Source of the DNA: Membranipora membranacea
Taxonomy: Eukaryota; Bryozoa; Gymnolaemata; Cheilostomatida; Membraniporidae
Direction: 5' to 3'
Assembly (NCBI GenBank): GCA_914767715.1
Contig: OU612066.1
Location: 6,143,001 to 6,207,000, forward strand
DNA: 64,000 bases
Positions 51,001 through 63,354 of this stretch are shown in pieces; position 1 is the stretch's first letter; each line of letters opens with the position of its first letter. The notes below the pieces were generated by a model, which searched no databases, was not told the origin of the DNA, and saw only the letters and a list, made by a program, of their open reading frames with translations. A program made the translations under genes and the position numbers.

Positions 51001-54000
51001 CCTCAGCGGAAGTGGTACTATGGCTAGATTGTTCTTGTCATGTCTAACTATGAGTATTGTTGGGAGGTAGTGACAGACACCAACTATGATATGTGGACTG
51101 TGGTGCAGGGTGTATAAAAAACCTATTTGAATGACATCGTAATAAGCAAAAGTGCGGCTTGCCTGGGGGTGTGTTCATGTTTAGCCAATCATATCGTGAG
51201 GCTTCAGACAGTATGGAAACCACATTGGTGCAAACTGATTTGATATGATTGATTGGGATTTGATCGATCATAGGTCTAAATTCTCTCATAATCAGCCTAT
51301 ACTGCCTAATTGATGATAATAATATATTGATAAAGTTTGGGACATTGATGACACTTTGATGGATAATCACCATTTGAGAAAGGTTAAACTGTCTCTATTT
51401 GTCAATGATGGAGAGAATAATTAGTATATATTTGTAAGCAGACTGTGACGAATGAAGCATTCAATTTGCTACTGTTCACTACTTGCGAGAGTTATCCTTT
51501 CTCAAGTCACTTGGAATTTCCAGCCCTTGTAACAACTTCAATCAAAGTTTATGGTGTAACGCTCATTATATCAGATTGTGTTCTGGTTGGCCTGTCAGAT
51601 TCTGGTTGGCCTGTCAGAGTCTGGTTTGTCTGTCGGCTTGTGGAATTTTCCACTATTGTCATAACAGAGAGCGTGTGCAGGTCGTGACTAAAGAGATCCG
51701 GGGATATTAACATCGCATTACATGACCAGTAAAAGCTCTTGTGGTTTGTGCTGCAATAGGTAGTAATAATATGCATTAATTACGGATTCCAGCGCAATAT
51801 ATGAGCCGTGTACAGACAGTGTAGTCTAGCGTGATTCTAGGTCTCGAGGGGTTGTGGGCCCGTCTAGTTGTTAGTTGAGCAGCGTATTTGGTCTGGCTTT
51901 GCTGTTAGTGTCTGCAGGTTTGTAGAGGTAGATTGACGTTTTTTCTGAAGAGTGTATTTTGAGGTTTCAGATTGTAACCTTAGAAGATGATTGCCCCAGA
52001 ATAGTTTCTTTCTGTTGATTGTTAGGCTCATTTCTTTGTCAATTGTTTTTCTTGTGAACATGTGACAAGAAAACCTGGCTCCGCTTCTAGACACAGCTTA
52101 AAATAAGTCAGAACAAGCTTTTAAGTTGTATTTATAATTTCTCAATGAGAACTAGTCTTTTTATAGTACGAATTTAATAATTATTACAAGTATGAATATA
52201 GATATCTATGGATTAACCGATATTATATTATAATGCTTGTCACATGATGTCCTGCCTATGTAACTATTGTTCTTCGTTTAAATCTCTTCATCATTGCATG
52301 TTTTATTTTTATTTCAGAGTGAGCCAAACGGATTGTCAACAAGTCAAATATCTATAACTACAGACGATCCAAAGCGGCATTCTAACGGTGCATCTCTACC
52401 GAGTCTCAACGAGAGCAGTACGGATGACGGTGAAGTCGGTTTTGTGCTCGGTGGTGATAGTTCTGGTGCTATAACTTACAGACAACCTAGAGGCTTGCAT
52501 CATTTAAACTTTGATGATAGTTTCAAAAAGCGAGCAACTGTAGAAACAAGAATGGACAAATCAAACTTAGATCCCGAAGCTGCCGTTACTGACATCTTTG
52601 TACCGGTTCCCTCTCAGCCAGCCAGTCATGAGAACACTATTAATGAATACATGGTACATGATACGATACAATCGACCTACCAAACTAACCTCAGCCTCAA
52701 TAAGCTGTTTGCAGAGAGACATAAACCCACGTTAGCTTTGTTCGGCCGAGCTCTGGGTAGTAAACAACGTGAACTAGAAAAACAAAAATCTGCTGCGTCG
52801 CTCATTGTAAGTTCCTTCGCTGCTTTTGTGCCTGTAAGTATCTTTCCATCTGTTCTTTACTAACACTTTCCTCTTCTGGCTAACGTCTTCTTTGTTTTCT
52901 TGCGCTTTGCACATTATCAGCGTTTCTGCAAAGCTCCACCATGGTTTGTATGCCAACCAATTTAAAATTATTGGTTGCTTTTTTGTTATACGCCTTATAC
53001 GCAACAAGAGTGGTGATTTTAGGACTAGTTGGAGGTAGTCTAAGTGCTCAGACTCCAAGGCATACATGACAAGTTACCCTATTTGGTAGGGTAACACCAG
53101 ATATTTGGGCCAGATGACCTCATAACCACCCCACTTTTGCACCTAAGAGCTTGTGAAGTCTTATTTGCTTATTTTGCTGTCATGAGGTCTAGTTGTTAAC
53201 ATAATATAACAAATTGTATTAGTTTTAACATTTATACATAGTAAAATTCTTTCTAATGCTTGCTAGAATTTGGTGTTTGGTAAATTATAGTTATCTAACA
53301 ATAAAACAACAGAAAATCAAATATTTTAAGAGCTTGGGCAACTGGGGAGTTGCCCAAGCTCTTAAAATATTTGATTTTCTGTTGTTTTATTGTTAGATAA
53401 CTATAATATACGGTACGGAGTCCGATACGATACGGAGTCCGAGTAGTTTCTATTCCCTCATGGCTCCCTTCTGGGGTCACTTGTGTGCTCTTAACTAACT
53501 GGCCATCATTTGATGTACCTATTCATATATCTATGACAAACCAGCTTGTGATTGATTGTGATAGATATTTATGACTATTGTACCACAAATAATTATAAAT
53601 GAGAAAAAAATTTAATATTTAAAAAAGTGTAAACTTGGGAGACCGATGGTAGGCCTATAATTAAAATTTCAGGTTTGTGCTGAAGTAATCTTACGTCAAT
53701 TTTCATAAATCTATGATTGAGAATATTACAGTATACAAGGCTCATAACTATATGTAGTGTTGTTTGGTCACATGAGTAGTTGTGCACCAATCCTACTACA
53801 AGTTTGCTGTGTAACACCTGTACAGCGGAGCTAGAGTTTTGCTTTTTTTGCTTCCTTTGGTTTATTATTGTATCAGTCTAGGACCTGATATTACACAGTC
53901 CGTCTAATTATGAACTTCTGTTACCACAGACTCTGTATAGGCCTCCTGGGTGATGGTAATGCTCATGAAATACCGAGTGACTTAACACTTTGGCCTAAAC

Positions 54001-57000
54001 AGCTGCACATTGTTTTCCAAGAAAGGAAACCTGAGAGTCTTGCAGTGCATTGCTAAAAATAATGGTTTGAATCACTTATAGCTTTTTGGTTTTGCTGGAT
54101 TGTGTTGTTGTCATATAGGTATACCTCTCATCTCTACATCATAAGGGACCAGATACTGATTGTAGCCACAAAGTGAAACCTCTGAGAAAAATCCCAGGAC
54201 CTTCACTCAACTTTTAATTTACCAGGCCATTGAACGAATTAATTAAACGAGATTTGTTAAATTTACATAATATATGTACACCAAGAGAACTTGAGTAGTA
54301 CATTATCAGCCTGTCAGCAGCTGTTGATAGAGATTAGACATGGTTACTTTTTAATATAATTGCTGGAATAAGTACACACATAGCTATTTTAGGAGTTGAT
54401 TGAGTATCTCATTTTCACCACAAGACCAGGAATAGGCGGAAAGACCAGACGCCATCAATTAAAGTTAGGTTTGACCAGGTAGCCCACTTTTGGAATGGAG
54501 GATGTGAACTTCATGCACACTGAATGGCTTTACTGAACGTAACACAAACAATTATGTACATTTTACTTTTGAGCATTCTTATTGATTTTGGAGCTTCGAA
54601 AATGAATTTTGATTCTTATATAAGCTCATCTTCCAACCTGCCTGGTAAGTAAGGGGTTGCATGATGGGAAAAACGATCGTACAAAAATTTATCAACAAAA
54701 GCTTTTGAGCCATGTATAGAAAACCAGTGTAGGATTGCAGGAATATTTAGAGTGCCGCAACCATTAATACAACAAATATTTGATGAAATGTTTTTTTTGG
54801 TTCTTTTCTTTAGCCTTCTGCAGTGATGAGTCCCAAAAAGAAGAAGAAGAGACCGTGTCACTGCCTACGTTTGATCCATGTCGGTTTGTTGGTCACAGCT
54901 ATAGTCATAATCGGAGCAGTGATCGCTCCTCTGACACTGATTAAATCGTCCAGAGACAATGAATTTGCGATATTTGGTTACCATTTTGACTACACTAACA
55001 GAATTCTAGATATCTATCCTTGGACAGATGCTTCACACCTTTTATCTCATGTTGATGTCATATTCAAGGTAGGCTGGATAAGATATCCCACTATTCTATT
55101 AGTAAGTCGGCTCAGTGGTTCGAGCGCAGGGTCTTTACCACTCAAGAATCAAAGGTCCTGGGTTTGAAACCCACTGTAGTCTACTGACTACTTGAGTTTG
55201 TGTGGCCCAGGTGGGTTCCCTGCCTATAATCTGAGAACAAATTGGTGCAGGCCAGCCCTTAAGGCGAAATCTCTTTTGCCACCCATAGTTCAGGATGTGG
55301 GAGGTGGTATGACCTTGCATTTTTAACCAACACTCTTTTCATGCACTCAAGGATAAACCAGGTCTTACAGCTACATATTGACCTGGCCACAAAGCCAACA
55401 TTAGTTTGAAATGGATTCCCGACAACGAGAAAACGAAAATACGACGTGATTAAGATAATGGGAGAATCATTGGTGCACTCTTAACTAAGATTCTGGATGT
55501 TAGCACTCTAGATGGGGCTGGGGCCATTCTCTGTATTGAATTGACCATTGGCAGATGGTGCAGCGTTTAGTGTGTCACATCACTTAAGTCAGCCATAATA
55601 TATGACATGGCCAGAGCTGTTTCCCAGGATATTTATTCGCTGTTGTCTTCTGGCTGCTGTCTGCCTTTACAAAGGTGTTCATGTATTAATGAGATGTTAA
55701 ATACATGCTTATAGTAGAGGTGTAAATGTTTTAATTCTATTTCAAGGGTCATCTTGGAGTGAACTTCCACAGATCTGTGCCATATAACTGCAGCTCTATG
55801 AAGAATAAAACAGCTGAGAATTTAGACACATCAGAATGCTTCAAGTGGAAGAACGAGTCAACTTTAAGGATGACCAGAAGTCAACCTGCTCACTATCAGA
55901 AGGCGTTGTGTATAAACATTGAGTGGGAGTCGGAAGTCGTCAACCCAATACTCGAGGACTGTATCGACCTTGACCCTCTTTATGGTTCATGGTATGGTGG
56001 GTTTATAAAGGACGGTAAAAGTTTTCCGGTAGGTCAGCGAGATGTTCCATATGGCAGCTATCTTCCCGGCCAGTCATTTGGTCACCTCGTTGAGAAGTTT
56101 TGGCTATCCACAAGGGGTATGGCTGTCGTAGCTAGTGACGATTTCCCTTTGTATTTAAGGGTAGATACAACCGACCCAGGGCGACTTTGCCTCTCCAGCT
56201 GGTACGGTCATCAAGATTTATATATCAACCAGACTCGAAAACTTAGTTATTCTATATGTCGTACAGAATCGTATAAGGACACGCATAACCTTGTTATGGA
56301 TAAGTTTTACTCTTCTGGATCAATTCAGAATAGAACTATTGACCCTCTTCTTCTCTCTCAACCAGTATTCACCACCTCCAGTGGTAATATTAAAACCTTC
56401 AGAGCCAAGCTCGAGGAGAAAGGCTTGAACAGCTCAGGATATGTTTTAAACTCTCATGATAACAGGCTTGTCGAAGTTCTCAGTGAAATAGGAACAATAG
56501 AATCCTCGCGTGAAGGATTCCAAATCTCACCACACATACCACTGACAGTTGCGTTAGACCATTTATCCACAGACCTGTGGATTGAATCCATAGATATGAA
56601 TGTTCCAAGACTCTTTAAGGGAAAAAGTTCTGCATACGCTATGCTCAATCCAGCCTCACAGTATACACAGAGTCTGATACAAGACACACTGGCTAATACT
56701 TCAAACCTGGTGCTTATAAATAATCTGACTATAGGTGAAGTCTCAGGGCAGGAATTCTATCCTAACCAAGAAAACACGCAAACATTTCAGCCATATGTCC
56801 GCAATTTTGTAGACTCTGTTTTAGCTGCCAGTACAGGCAGCGTTATGACCAGTGAGGCCTCTGGTATGCAGTCTTCTTCGGTTATATACCAGCTTCCGGC
56901 GAGTGACAATATTGCTGATATCGTATTAAAAGTATTACATAGCTCAGTGATGGGATATAACGTAATTAGTACTAGCGCAATATCGGCGGAAACTTTTTCG

Positions 57001-57474
57001 AAAGATGAAGTAATAAGGCTGATGCAATTATCAATATTTTTACCTATTACACAGTTTTCAGAGTCAGTACTGGACTACTTTGATGACCCAGTCGTAAAAC
57101 AGATGTGGGAAGGCTGCCTGGAAACCCGTGATTTCTTGAATATAGAATCAATGATCAAAAAGCACTTGCTTTCCAGCCCAACTGCACCTCTATATACACC
57201 AATATGGTGGGAAAACTCCATAACTAATAATGCCAATCTCCGACGACACACAGAGTTTATGTTTGCAGACTACTTTCTTGTTGTGCCTATTGTGGATGTG
57301 AACAGGACAAGTCGGATAGTCTACTTCCCTGACAAAAACACTTCATGGTATTGGACTGATCATAAACTTAGTAATTCTCCCTCACCCTATGCCAAGAAAG
57401 CTTACAAGGGAGGCGACACCGAAGAGTTTACAGACCTTCAACCACACGACCTGCTTGTATTTGAGCGTATATAG
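48050..57474 (+). CDS. MYORG-like GH31-family type II membrane protein, predicted pseudoenzyme
   Basis: Coding exons: 48050-48358 (exon from 47998), 49820-49948, 52318-52806, 54814-55068, 55747-57474. All junctions are phase 0, giving 969 residues ending in TAG. Residues 1 to about 325 form a polar, Ser/Pro-rich cytoplasmic tail. A KKKKKR stretch and a hydrophobic helix at about 330-352 give a type II anchor. The lumenal part follows vertebrate MYORG and GH31 glycosidases: a WYGG block, FGHLVEKFWLSTRGMAV, a LSYSICR block, PLYTPIWW and a C-terminal beta region. The nucleophile motif (FKFDAGE in MYORG) is replaced by NNLTIGE at about residue 722, and the acid/base region (WGYDLG) by SVIYQLPASD. 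It is therefore probably not an active hydrolase. The true start may lie upstream, because the frame stays open to the acceptor at 47997. Confidence 0.82.
48648..49052. repeat. Inverted-repeat element in intron 1 of the MYORG-like gene
   Basis: The 51-bp arms at 48648-48698 and 49002-49052 are near reverse complements (GGCCACTGGTTTTGG with CCAAAACCAGTGGCC). A second smaller hairpin sits inside at about 48716-48783. Confidence 0.75.
53281..53410. repeat. Near-perfect 63-bp palindrome with 4-nt loop
   Basis: The arms at 53281-53343 and 53348-53410 are reverse complements with a single mismatch, and the loop is GGGG. It lies in intron 3 of the MYORG-like gene and is followed by a short direct repeat (ATACGGAGTCCGA) at about 53412-53445. 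Confidence 0.92.
55100..55330 (+). repeat. tRNA-derived SINE-like element, copy 2
   Basis: TCGGCTCAGTGGTTCGAGCG (A-box-like) is followed by GTCCTGGGTTTGAAACCC (B-box-like). The body CTACTGACTACTTGAGTTTG then matches the corresponding part of the copy at about 25800. It lies in intron 4 of the MYORG-like gene. Confidence 0.65.
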
Positions 57475-58348
57475 ATAATAATCTCGCTGCTGGTTTTGGT
57501 CACATGTACCGCTTGTCTTAAATTCACCTCTCTTTCATGTGGTTGTGATAAAAACAAACTCTGCGAAGACAACTCCCCATTCTACATTTTTTGGTGCTTT
57601 CACTCATTAATATTATGCAAATATTCCTCCGCATTTGATTTACTTAGTATAACTTCTAGTTAAAGCTTATATTTATAGTGGCTTTTTACTAAAAAATTTG
57701 GTCGCTTACTTAGTTTTTTACCTCAATAGACTTTTAGTTCGCAACTCTAGCTAGGCATCAGCGCAATAATATGTCAGTACTACATACAATACAAAACTTT
57801 ATTTTTGTACACATTATTACAGTAAGGTTCTTTTTGATTTTCTTCCAGTTCCATGTTGATTCTTGATTACCTTTTCTACGTAAAGATATTTGATTCAGTA
57901 AAAAATATACACCAGACATTTGAGTTGAATTGTACTTGTTTTCGATTTTTCTCAGACCATTTGAACCCACTAGTCAGACCATTATGTATTTTTATCTATG
58001 TTATTATCATGGCAAGATCTTTAGGTCAAACCCTTTGAAGATGTGAATGGCATTTCATTGCTGAACTGGAAGCAAAGCAGGTCTAGGTGTTTATTGATTT
58101 TCTTGAACTGTAGTATTTAGAGTTTCAATTTTAAGACTTCGACTTCATCACCAAGTATTTGCGCAATCTTTTTTGACATTCATTGATTTTCATATTTTGT
58201 CTACACGCAATACAAAAGACAAAATAATAACACTCCGCATCCAGGGAGAGTGAACAACCTTTGATGGGTCAAGACACTGTTTATTTTACATAAATTAAGA
58301 AAATAGTTGTTGTAGCACCAAAAGCACTGATCGGCAGTAGCCAATATA
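57475..58348. other. Convergent 3' flanks of MYORG-like gene and STX18
   Basis: This 0.9-kb tail-to-tail spacer should hold both 3' UTRs. TTTATT at 58280-58285 is an AATAAA on the minus strand, about 64 nt past the STX18 stop. No open frame of interest is seen. Confidence 0.6.
58280..58285 (-). promoter_or_regulatory. STX18: Polyadenylation signal of STX18
   Basis: This is an AATAAA hexamer on the minus strand, shortly downstream of the STX18 stop codon. Confidence 0.55.
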
Positions 58349-61300
58349 TTAGTCATAGTACCAATCTAAAAAGAGTAAGGTAAACGCCAGTACACAAATA
58401 CCAAATATAATCCACACCCTCATTCCAGCATTGTTCTTCATAGCCTACAAATAGAAATAGATTTTTGACCATTTTAAGACCTTCAGTTGTTGGGTATGGC
58501 AGATGAATCATTGAATGATCCTGAATTGACTTGACATACATCAAGAGATCTTTTGAAAATATAGTTCCACACTGAACAAGGTGTAGGCTCCTCGAACTGA
58601 GAAGCAATTTGGCTCCGAATATGATGCTTACCATATGCCATACCAGATGCCATACCTTTATACACCTTTATTTCTCAGTCTTCGTACTGAGACAAAACTT
58701 TGTGATCTTTAACCAACATATTTGGATTTATTTTCTGGTTGAATAACCAGTCAAACAGCTCTTACCTCTCTGATATCTTCATTTCCTGTCACAACATTCT
58801 CAGTCGACTCCACCATGGCATCTCCAATTCTGTCTATGTCTGCTTCCTGAGAGTATGAGTAAAAATAATAGAGGTTGTAATCCTTTTTCCAAGAGAGAGC
58901 AACTCCTAGTTTGCCCATTTTTGCTCTATTATTGACACAGCAAGGCTAACAATAAGGATCATCAATCAAAACAATCATCTCATTCAGACCAGAAATATCT
59001 CGCATTTTTGGATAATTTATGGGATGGGAAACACCTCACGTCTCCAGAATTAGCAGGTAATGTACACAAAAGTTAGTGTATGTCGCTATTAATATGTCAA
59101 ATTATACAACCACTGAGCCGCTGTTGAAAAACGAGTGAGGTTGGCTTCAAGTTTAGGAGCAGTTTAGGGAGTTTATCATGCTTGACATGTTGAAGTTTCT
59201 ACCTGTTCTAGAACTTTATCCGTGAATATTTCTTGCAGCCTTGAGATCTCAACCACCTTTCCTTCTATTTGCCTTGAAAGTAGATAGATTTGACAAGTCG
59301 TTATGTGAAATTTTATTGTTATTTAGATAACACATTGGAGGTTGTGTCAACAAAATATTTCAGAATACTTGTTGGAATGCCCAGAGTCCACTGAATGTTT
59401 GCATGATAAAGGATAAAGAGAGGAACACCCTACAAATCCTTAAATTCTTTATTCATATTCAAAAAATCATTAATGACACTCTCCTACTTAAATTTGTAAG
59501 GAAGAAGACAATGAATCAGACTAGTTGTCTCCTTCTCACAATGTAAGTGTCCATTAGAGCACATGAAAAAGAAAATTCATTGAAAATCTTACTTCCTTGG
59601 CTAAAAATATAATTGTGTAAATGTTAGATTTTTCACTTACCTGACTTCATCTAGTGTACTATTCATATCACTATATAACTGCTCATTCTCCTGAGCAAAC
59701 TATAATAATACAGTAAAGTTTATAATTGAGAATACGATGCTGATGATCATTTGGCTACTGTGCCTATTTTCAACTTTCAATAAGGGTGGCCAGTTTGTTA
59801 GGGTGCTAAAAATAAGACGGAGTGTGTTATGTACTTAAGAGTTGTGTACCCTTTGATGTTATGGAGACAAATCCTTACACAGATGTTTTGGCAGCCATCT
59901 TAGTCAAGTAAGACGATGGCCATTTATTTGGTTAAGACAATACAATATTACTTTACACAATACAGTCACTTGTACGTACACAATAGAATAGTGTTTAAGA
60001 AAATTCGAAAAAGGTCACTGTCCTACAGACATGTCAAAGATAGTTGGAATAGTCCTTGCAGTGTCAACTCTGATTTGATTGACGTCCTTTTAATCAATGT
60101 TTGAATGTCTAATAAGACCTACCATCTGAGCTTCTTCTTTAGATATCTCTGGCACAGCTGTAGGTGCAGGTTCAAATTCATCAAAAACTGCAAAACAGTA
60201 GATGAAGATAGTAAAGCCAAATTAACGCATTTATACCCTAAAAGAGTAAATGCTAAATGAGTTTAGGGAGTTAAGTTTGGGAGGTGACTCAATGATAATA
60301 TACAAACTAAGGTGGGAGTTAATATTGAGTTTTTAGGATGAGCAAATTTAAGCTAGCTTCAAAGTCCCTATATTCAAATTTGTGCAGAGAGGCAATCTCA
60401 TCCTTCTGCGAATACCTTTATAGATATTTCACAAAAAATATATGCACTAGTAAATTCTAACCTTGAGTTGCCTGCTTTTGACTAGACTTTGCTCCCGACG
60501 TTTTATCCTGGTTATGATTTCCTTTGTTTGAGGTCGACGGCTCCTGATCTGTAGATTTCCGGCTTGATTTCATATCTAGTCGGCTCCTTAAAATGTATAA
60601 AAAATTTTCAAACAAACTCATATCACTATAGTAATCACCTACAAGATCACTCGATGATCGTCATAACTAGTACAACATATTTATCAATGTAATAGCAATA
60701 AATCAAACAGATCTGGGGAAACATAATTCCAGTACATATAATACCATTGATAAGCTAGAAACTGCAGTTTGGAGCATGAGATTATTTTTCACATTGATTG
60801 TGGTGAGACACATCTGCAGTATTGACTCACATGCTTTGTCGCTCCACAGCCCTCCTCACTCTTATGGCTCTCTGCTCAGCATATAACTGACAAACAACTA
60901 CAATCAGATCATAGAGTGATTACTTATGAAACTATGAATTCCGTATGCAATTTTTAGGAGCGATATCTTATTTATCTATACCAAAACTATTGCCCTTTGT
61001 AATCAGAACTTTTTTATCTCTAATATCCCTTTAAATTCTGAGCCTGAGGCTTTCATGTTGATCGAGAGCTAAATTATATCATTGGACTTACAGACCAATG
61101 TAAATGATGGATAGTTTATGCTAAGAGCTCTAAAACTTTATAGGTGTAGCTACAGTTATTATAAAGTAAACACAAACCTTTTAAGTAGTCTTCTACCATC
61201 TGTATCACAAATGTTCTGTGTTCTCTGTGTGTCATTGACAGCTTCTTGTGCAGTGCTACAATAAATAAGACGCAATAATTGAGACTTCAGGGTCTTGATA

Positions 61301-62731
61301 CAAATAGACCAAGTTGTGCAGGGCAGGAGTAATTGATGTCTCCATACGCTTCCTCAAATAGTGTGAAACAAGTTGCATTTTTCTCCAGTCCCTCAAACTA
61401 AGAGATGATGGAGTGAAATCTTAGAGTAAATGATAGCCAAATGATTTATTATATTGGGGTAAAGTTTCTGCTATTGCGAAAGCAAGCCATTCATCTCACG
61501 ACAAATTCCAGAATTCTGCTAAGCATGACTTTGCTTTTTGTACTAAATTATTAGGTAAGGTTTAAGTGTAGAGATACAAACCCAAACATGCTACCCATGC
61601 TTGCAAGGGCCTGGTGGAAAAAGAGAGGAGACATGTAGAAATGAATGAAAATCTCACATTTAGATTTGAACTTTGATAGAGTCTCGTTACAGAGCTTCAT
61701 ATACTTCATCGCATCAGCATCTATGTTGTCTCTCTCAGATTCTGTCAGTTTAACTACACCATCGATTGGTATATTACTGTAACAGATTGACACAACACTC
61801 ATATAGATATATATCGGTAGGATTTTGCATGCCTAGGATGGATGTACCATTAATTGATTATAGTCAGTGATGAATCCCATAGACACCAAAACTCTGAACC
61901 CAGAAGTGTGATTAACCGCATGCTTCTCGGCTCACTTTACAGCTTCATAATTAATCGGCCTACTGAAACTTTGCCATTCCATTTGAATTCAGGCTATGGT
62001 TTAAGACTTCTAACTTTAAATAATGTTGACCTTATGATCTCAGTCACAAACCTTGATGCCGCCATGTAAGCTTTACGATTCTTTATCAAAAATGTCCTCA
62101 GATTTGTTATGTTTTCTACCTAAAAGAAACATGCAATTGGCTGTTAGATCTAGGCATAGCAAAATTCCACTGAGCTAGACAACACTTAAACTTTGTCATG
62201 TGAGCAATCAAATTCCTGATTACTGCAAGTTAGTTGGGAATGCCAAATTCAAGAATACTGGTACAGGGATGGCATTGATACTTCATTTCAAGGTGACTGT
62301 TCTCTGACCTGCTGGGTCCCTTGGACTCACATGTCTTTATTTTGCCAAGTCCAGTGTCAAGGCATGTGACAATTCATGTGAGTCCCAGGAGCCCATGACA
62401 AGCATAATCATGTTAGTCAGTCTTGGGCCCCTGGGACTCTGCAGTTCCTATACTACACTACAGGGAGATTCTCACAGAGATTGGTGCTCAAGTTTACTTA
62501 GCTTCAAAGATTATAAATAACACTTACAATTTGTTTGGTTTTGGCACTGAAATTCTCACCACCCTCCATTCCATTTGAAGCTTTCTTTGATTTGAATAGC
62601 AAATCTTTTCCACCAGCAGATTGTTGTTCATCACCTTGACCAGAACTCCCTTTTTTTATGGCTGATAGATCCTTGTGTCTCACTTTCAGCATCTTCACTG
62701 TTGACTTGAAGATACCTGTGATATCTGCCAT
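58349..62731 (-). CDS. STX18: Syntaxin-18, ER Qa-SNARE
   Basis: Coding exons from the 5' end: 62528-62731, 62052-62119, 61658-61776, 61178-61255, 60831-60897, 60462-60586, 60123-60187, 59641-59699, 59203-59272, 58766-58846, 58349-58444. Phases close to 343 residues, close to the human length of about 335. The N-terminus [13 protein letters not shown], the block [15 protein letters not shown], and [13 protein letters not shown] match the syntaxin-18 N-terminal domain. The SNARE motif runs from [16 protein letters not shown] through DIDRIGDAM to GNEDIREAMKNNAG, with the zero-layer Gln being the last codon of exon 59203-59272. A C-terminal membrane anchor ends FLDWYYD. Syntaxin-18 works with Sec20, Use1 and Sec22 in Golgi-to-ER retrograde fusion. 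The acceptor of exon 60831-60897 was set at the TAG before TTGTTTG, because the nearer CAG would break the frame. Confidence 0.96.
62314..62394. repeat. Short imperfect hairpin in intron 1 of STX18
   Basis: GGGTCCCTTGGACTCACATG at 62314-62333 pairs with CATGTGAGTCCCAGGAGCCC at 62375-62394. A third related stretch, GGGCCCCTGGGACTC, lies at about 62425. It is MITE-like or a decayed repeat. Confidence 0.55.
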
Positions 62732-62928
62732 GTTTGCCTCAGTGATAGTTTGAATACTCTCAAACTAGTGCTGGATGTCTACCTTTATTGACAAGGGCTA
62801 GCTGGAGCAGCAGATTTGTGTTTTTCTTCTGTGTACACTACCACGTTCACCATTTGTGACCTTATAAATTTACAACCAATTACATTTACTTTCTCATTAC
62901 TTTGTTTTGTTATGAAGGGAACCATTGG

Positions 62929-63354
62929 CTATCCTAGTTCATTAGTCAAGGTCATATCTTTTGAAGGGATTCCCAAGGGATTTTTGTTTGTCATAACATT
63001 TGAGCAAATTTGAAGAATTGTGTTTTCATAAAAGATGGGAGCATAACTCCAGTCATAAACAATAACCGGTTTTACATTTGTCCAAGTGCGCTTTATCCAG
63101 GGAGGGTCCCAAACTCTCTGGTTTATCATTATCCAAAATAACCATAACAAAATATCACAGGTGTCCTTATCACATCCTGCTTTATCAAAGCAGTACCAGT
63201 TTTGTTGTAGGGCTACCATGAGTAAGCTCCATCGTCCATGGACAGGTGATAAGGTGACAGGTGATAAGAAGCAGGTGAGGTAAGGCTTCAGGCCGGGAAA
63301 GGGGGAGGGGTGTTGGGCTTTGGAAAGAGCGTGAGGAAGGGGCTCAAACCACAA
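62929..63354 (-). CDS. Hypothetical open frame, possible terminal exon of an upstream gene
   Basis: 141 codons are open on the minus strand, ending in TAG at about 62929, with an AATAAA on the same strand near 62784. The frame lies about 200 bp upstream of the STX18 start codon. The translation is Trp/Cys-rich in the middle (RWSLLMVALQQNWYCFDKAG, then CD). That stretch slightly resembles the WYCF region of NOTUM/pectinacetylesterases but lacks their preceding Gly-Gly. No splice structure could be fixed and the function is unknown. It may be spurious. Confidence 0.3.
   Translation of the reverse strand: MWFEPLPHALSKAQHPSPFPGLKPYLTCFLSPVTLSPVHGRWSLLMVALQQNWYCFDKAGCDKDTCDILLWLFWIMINQRVWDPPWIKRTWTNVKPVIVYDWSYAPIFYENTILQICSNVMTNKNPLGIPSKDMTLTNELG

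Noticed and set aside
60888-60892. Acceptor CAG directly before TTATATG in STX18
   Set aside because: It breaks the phase with the preceding exon. The upstream TAG gives VVCQLYAEQ, matching the family.
61551-61657. Continuation of the STX18 open frame past position 61658
   Set aside because: The family sequence continues in exon 61178-61255 after a GTGAGA donor, so the rest is intron read-through.
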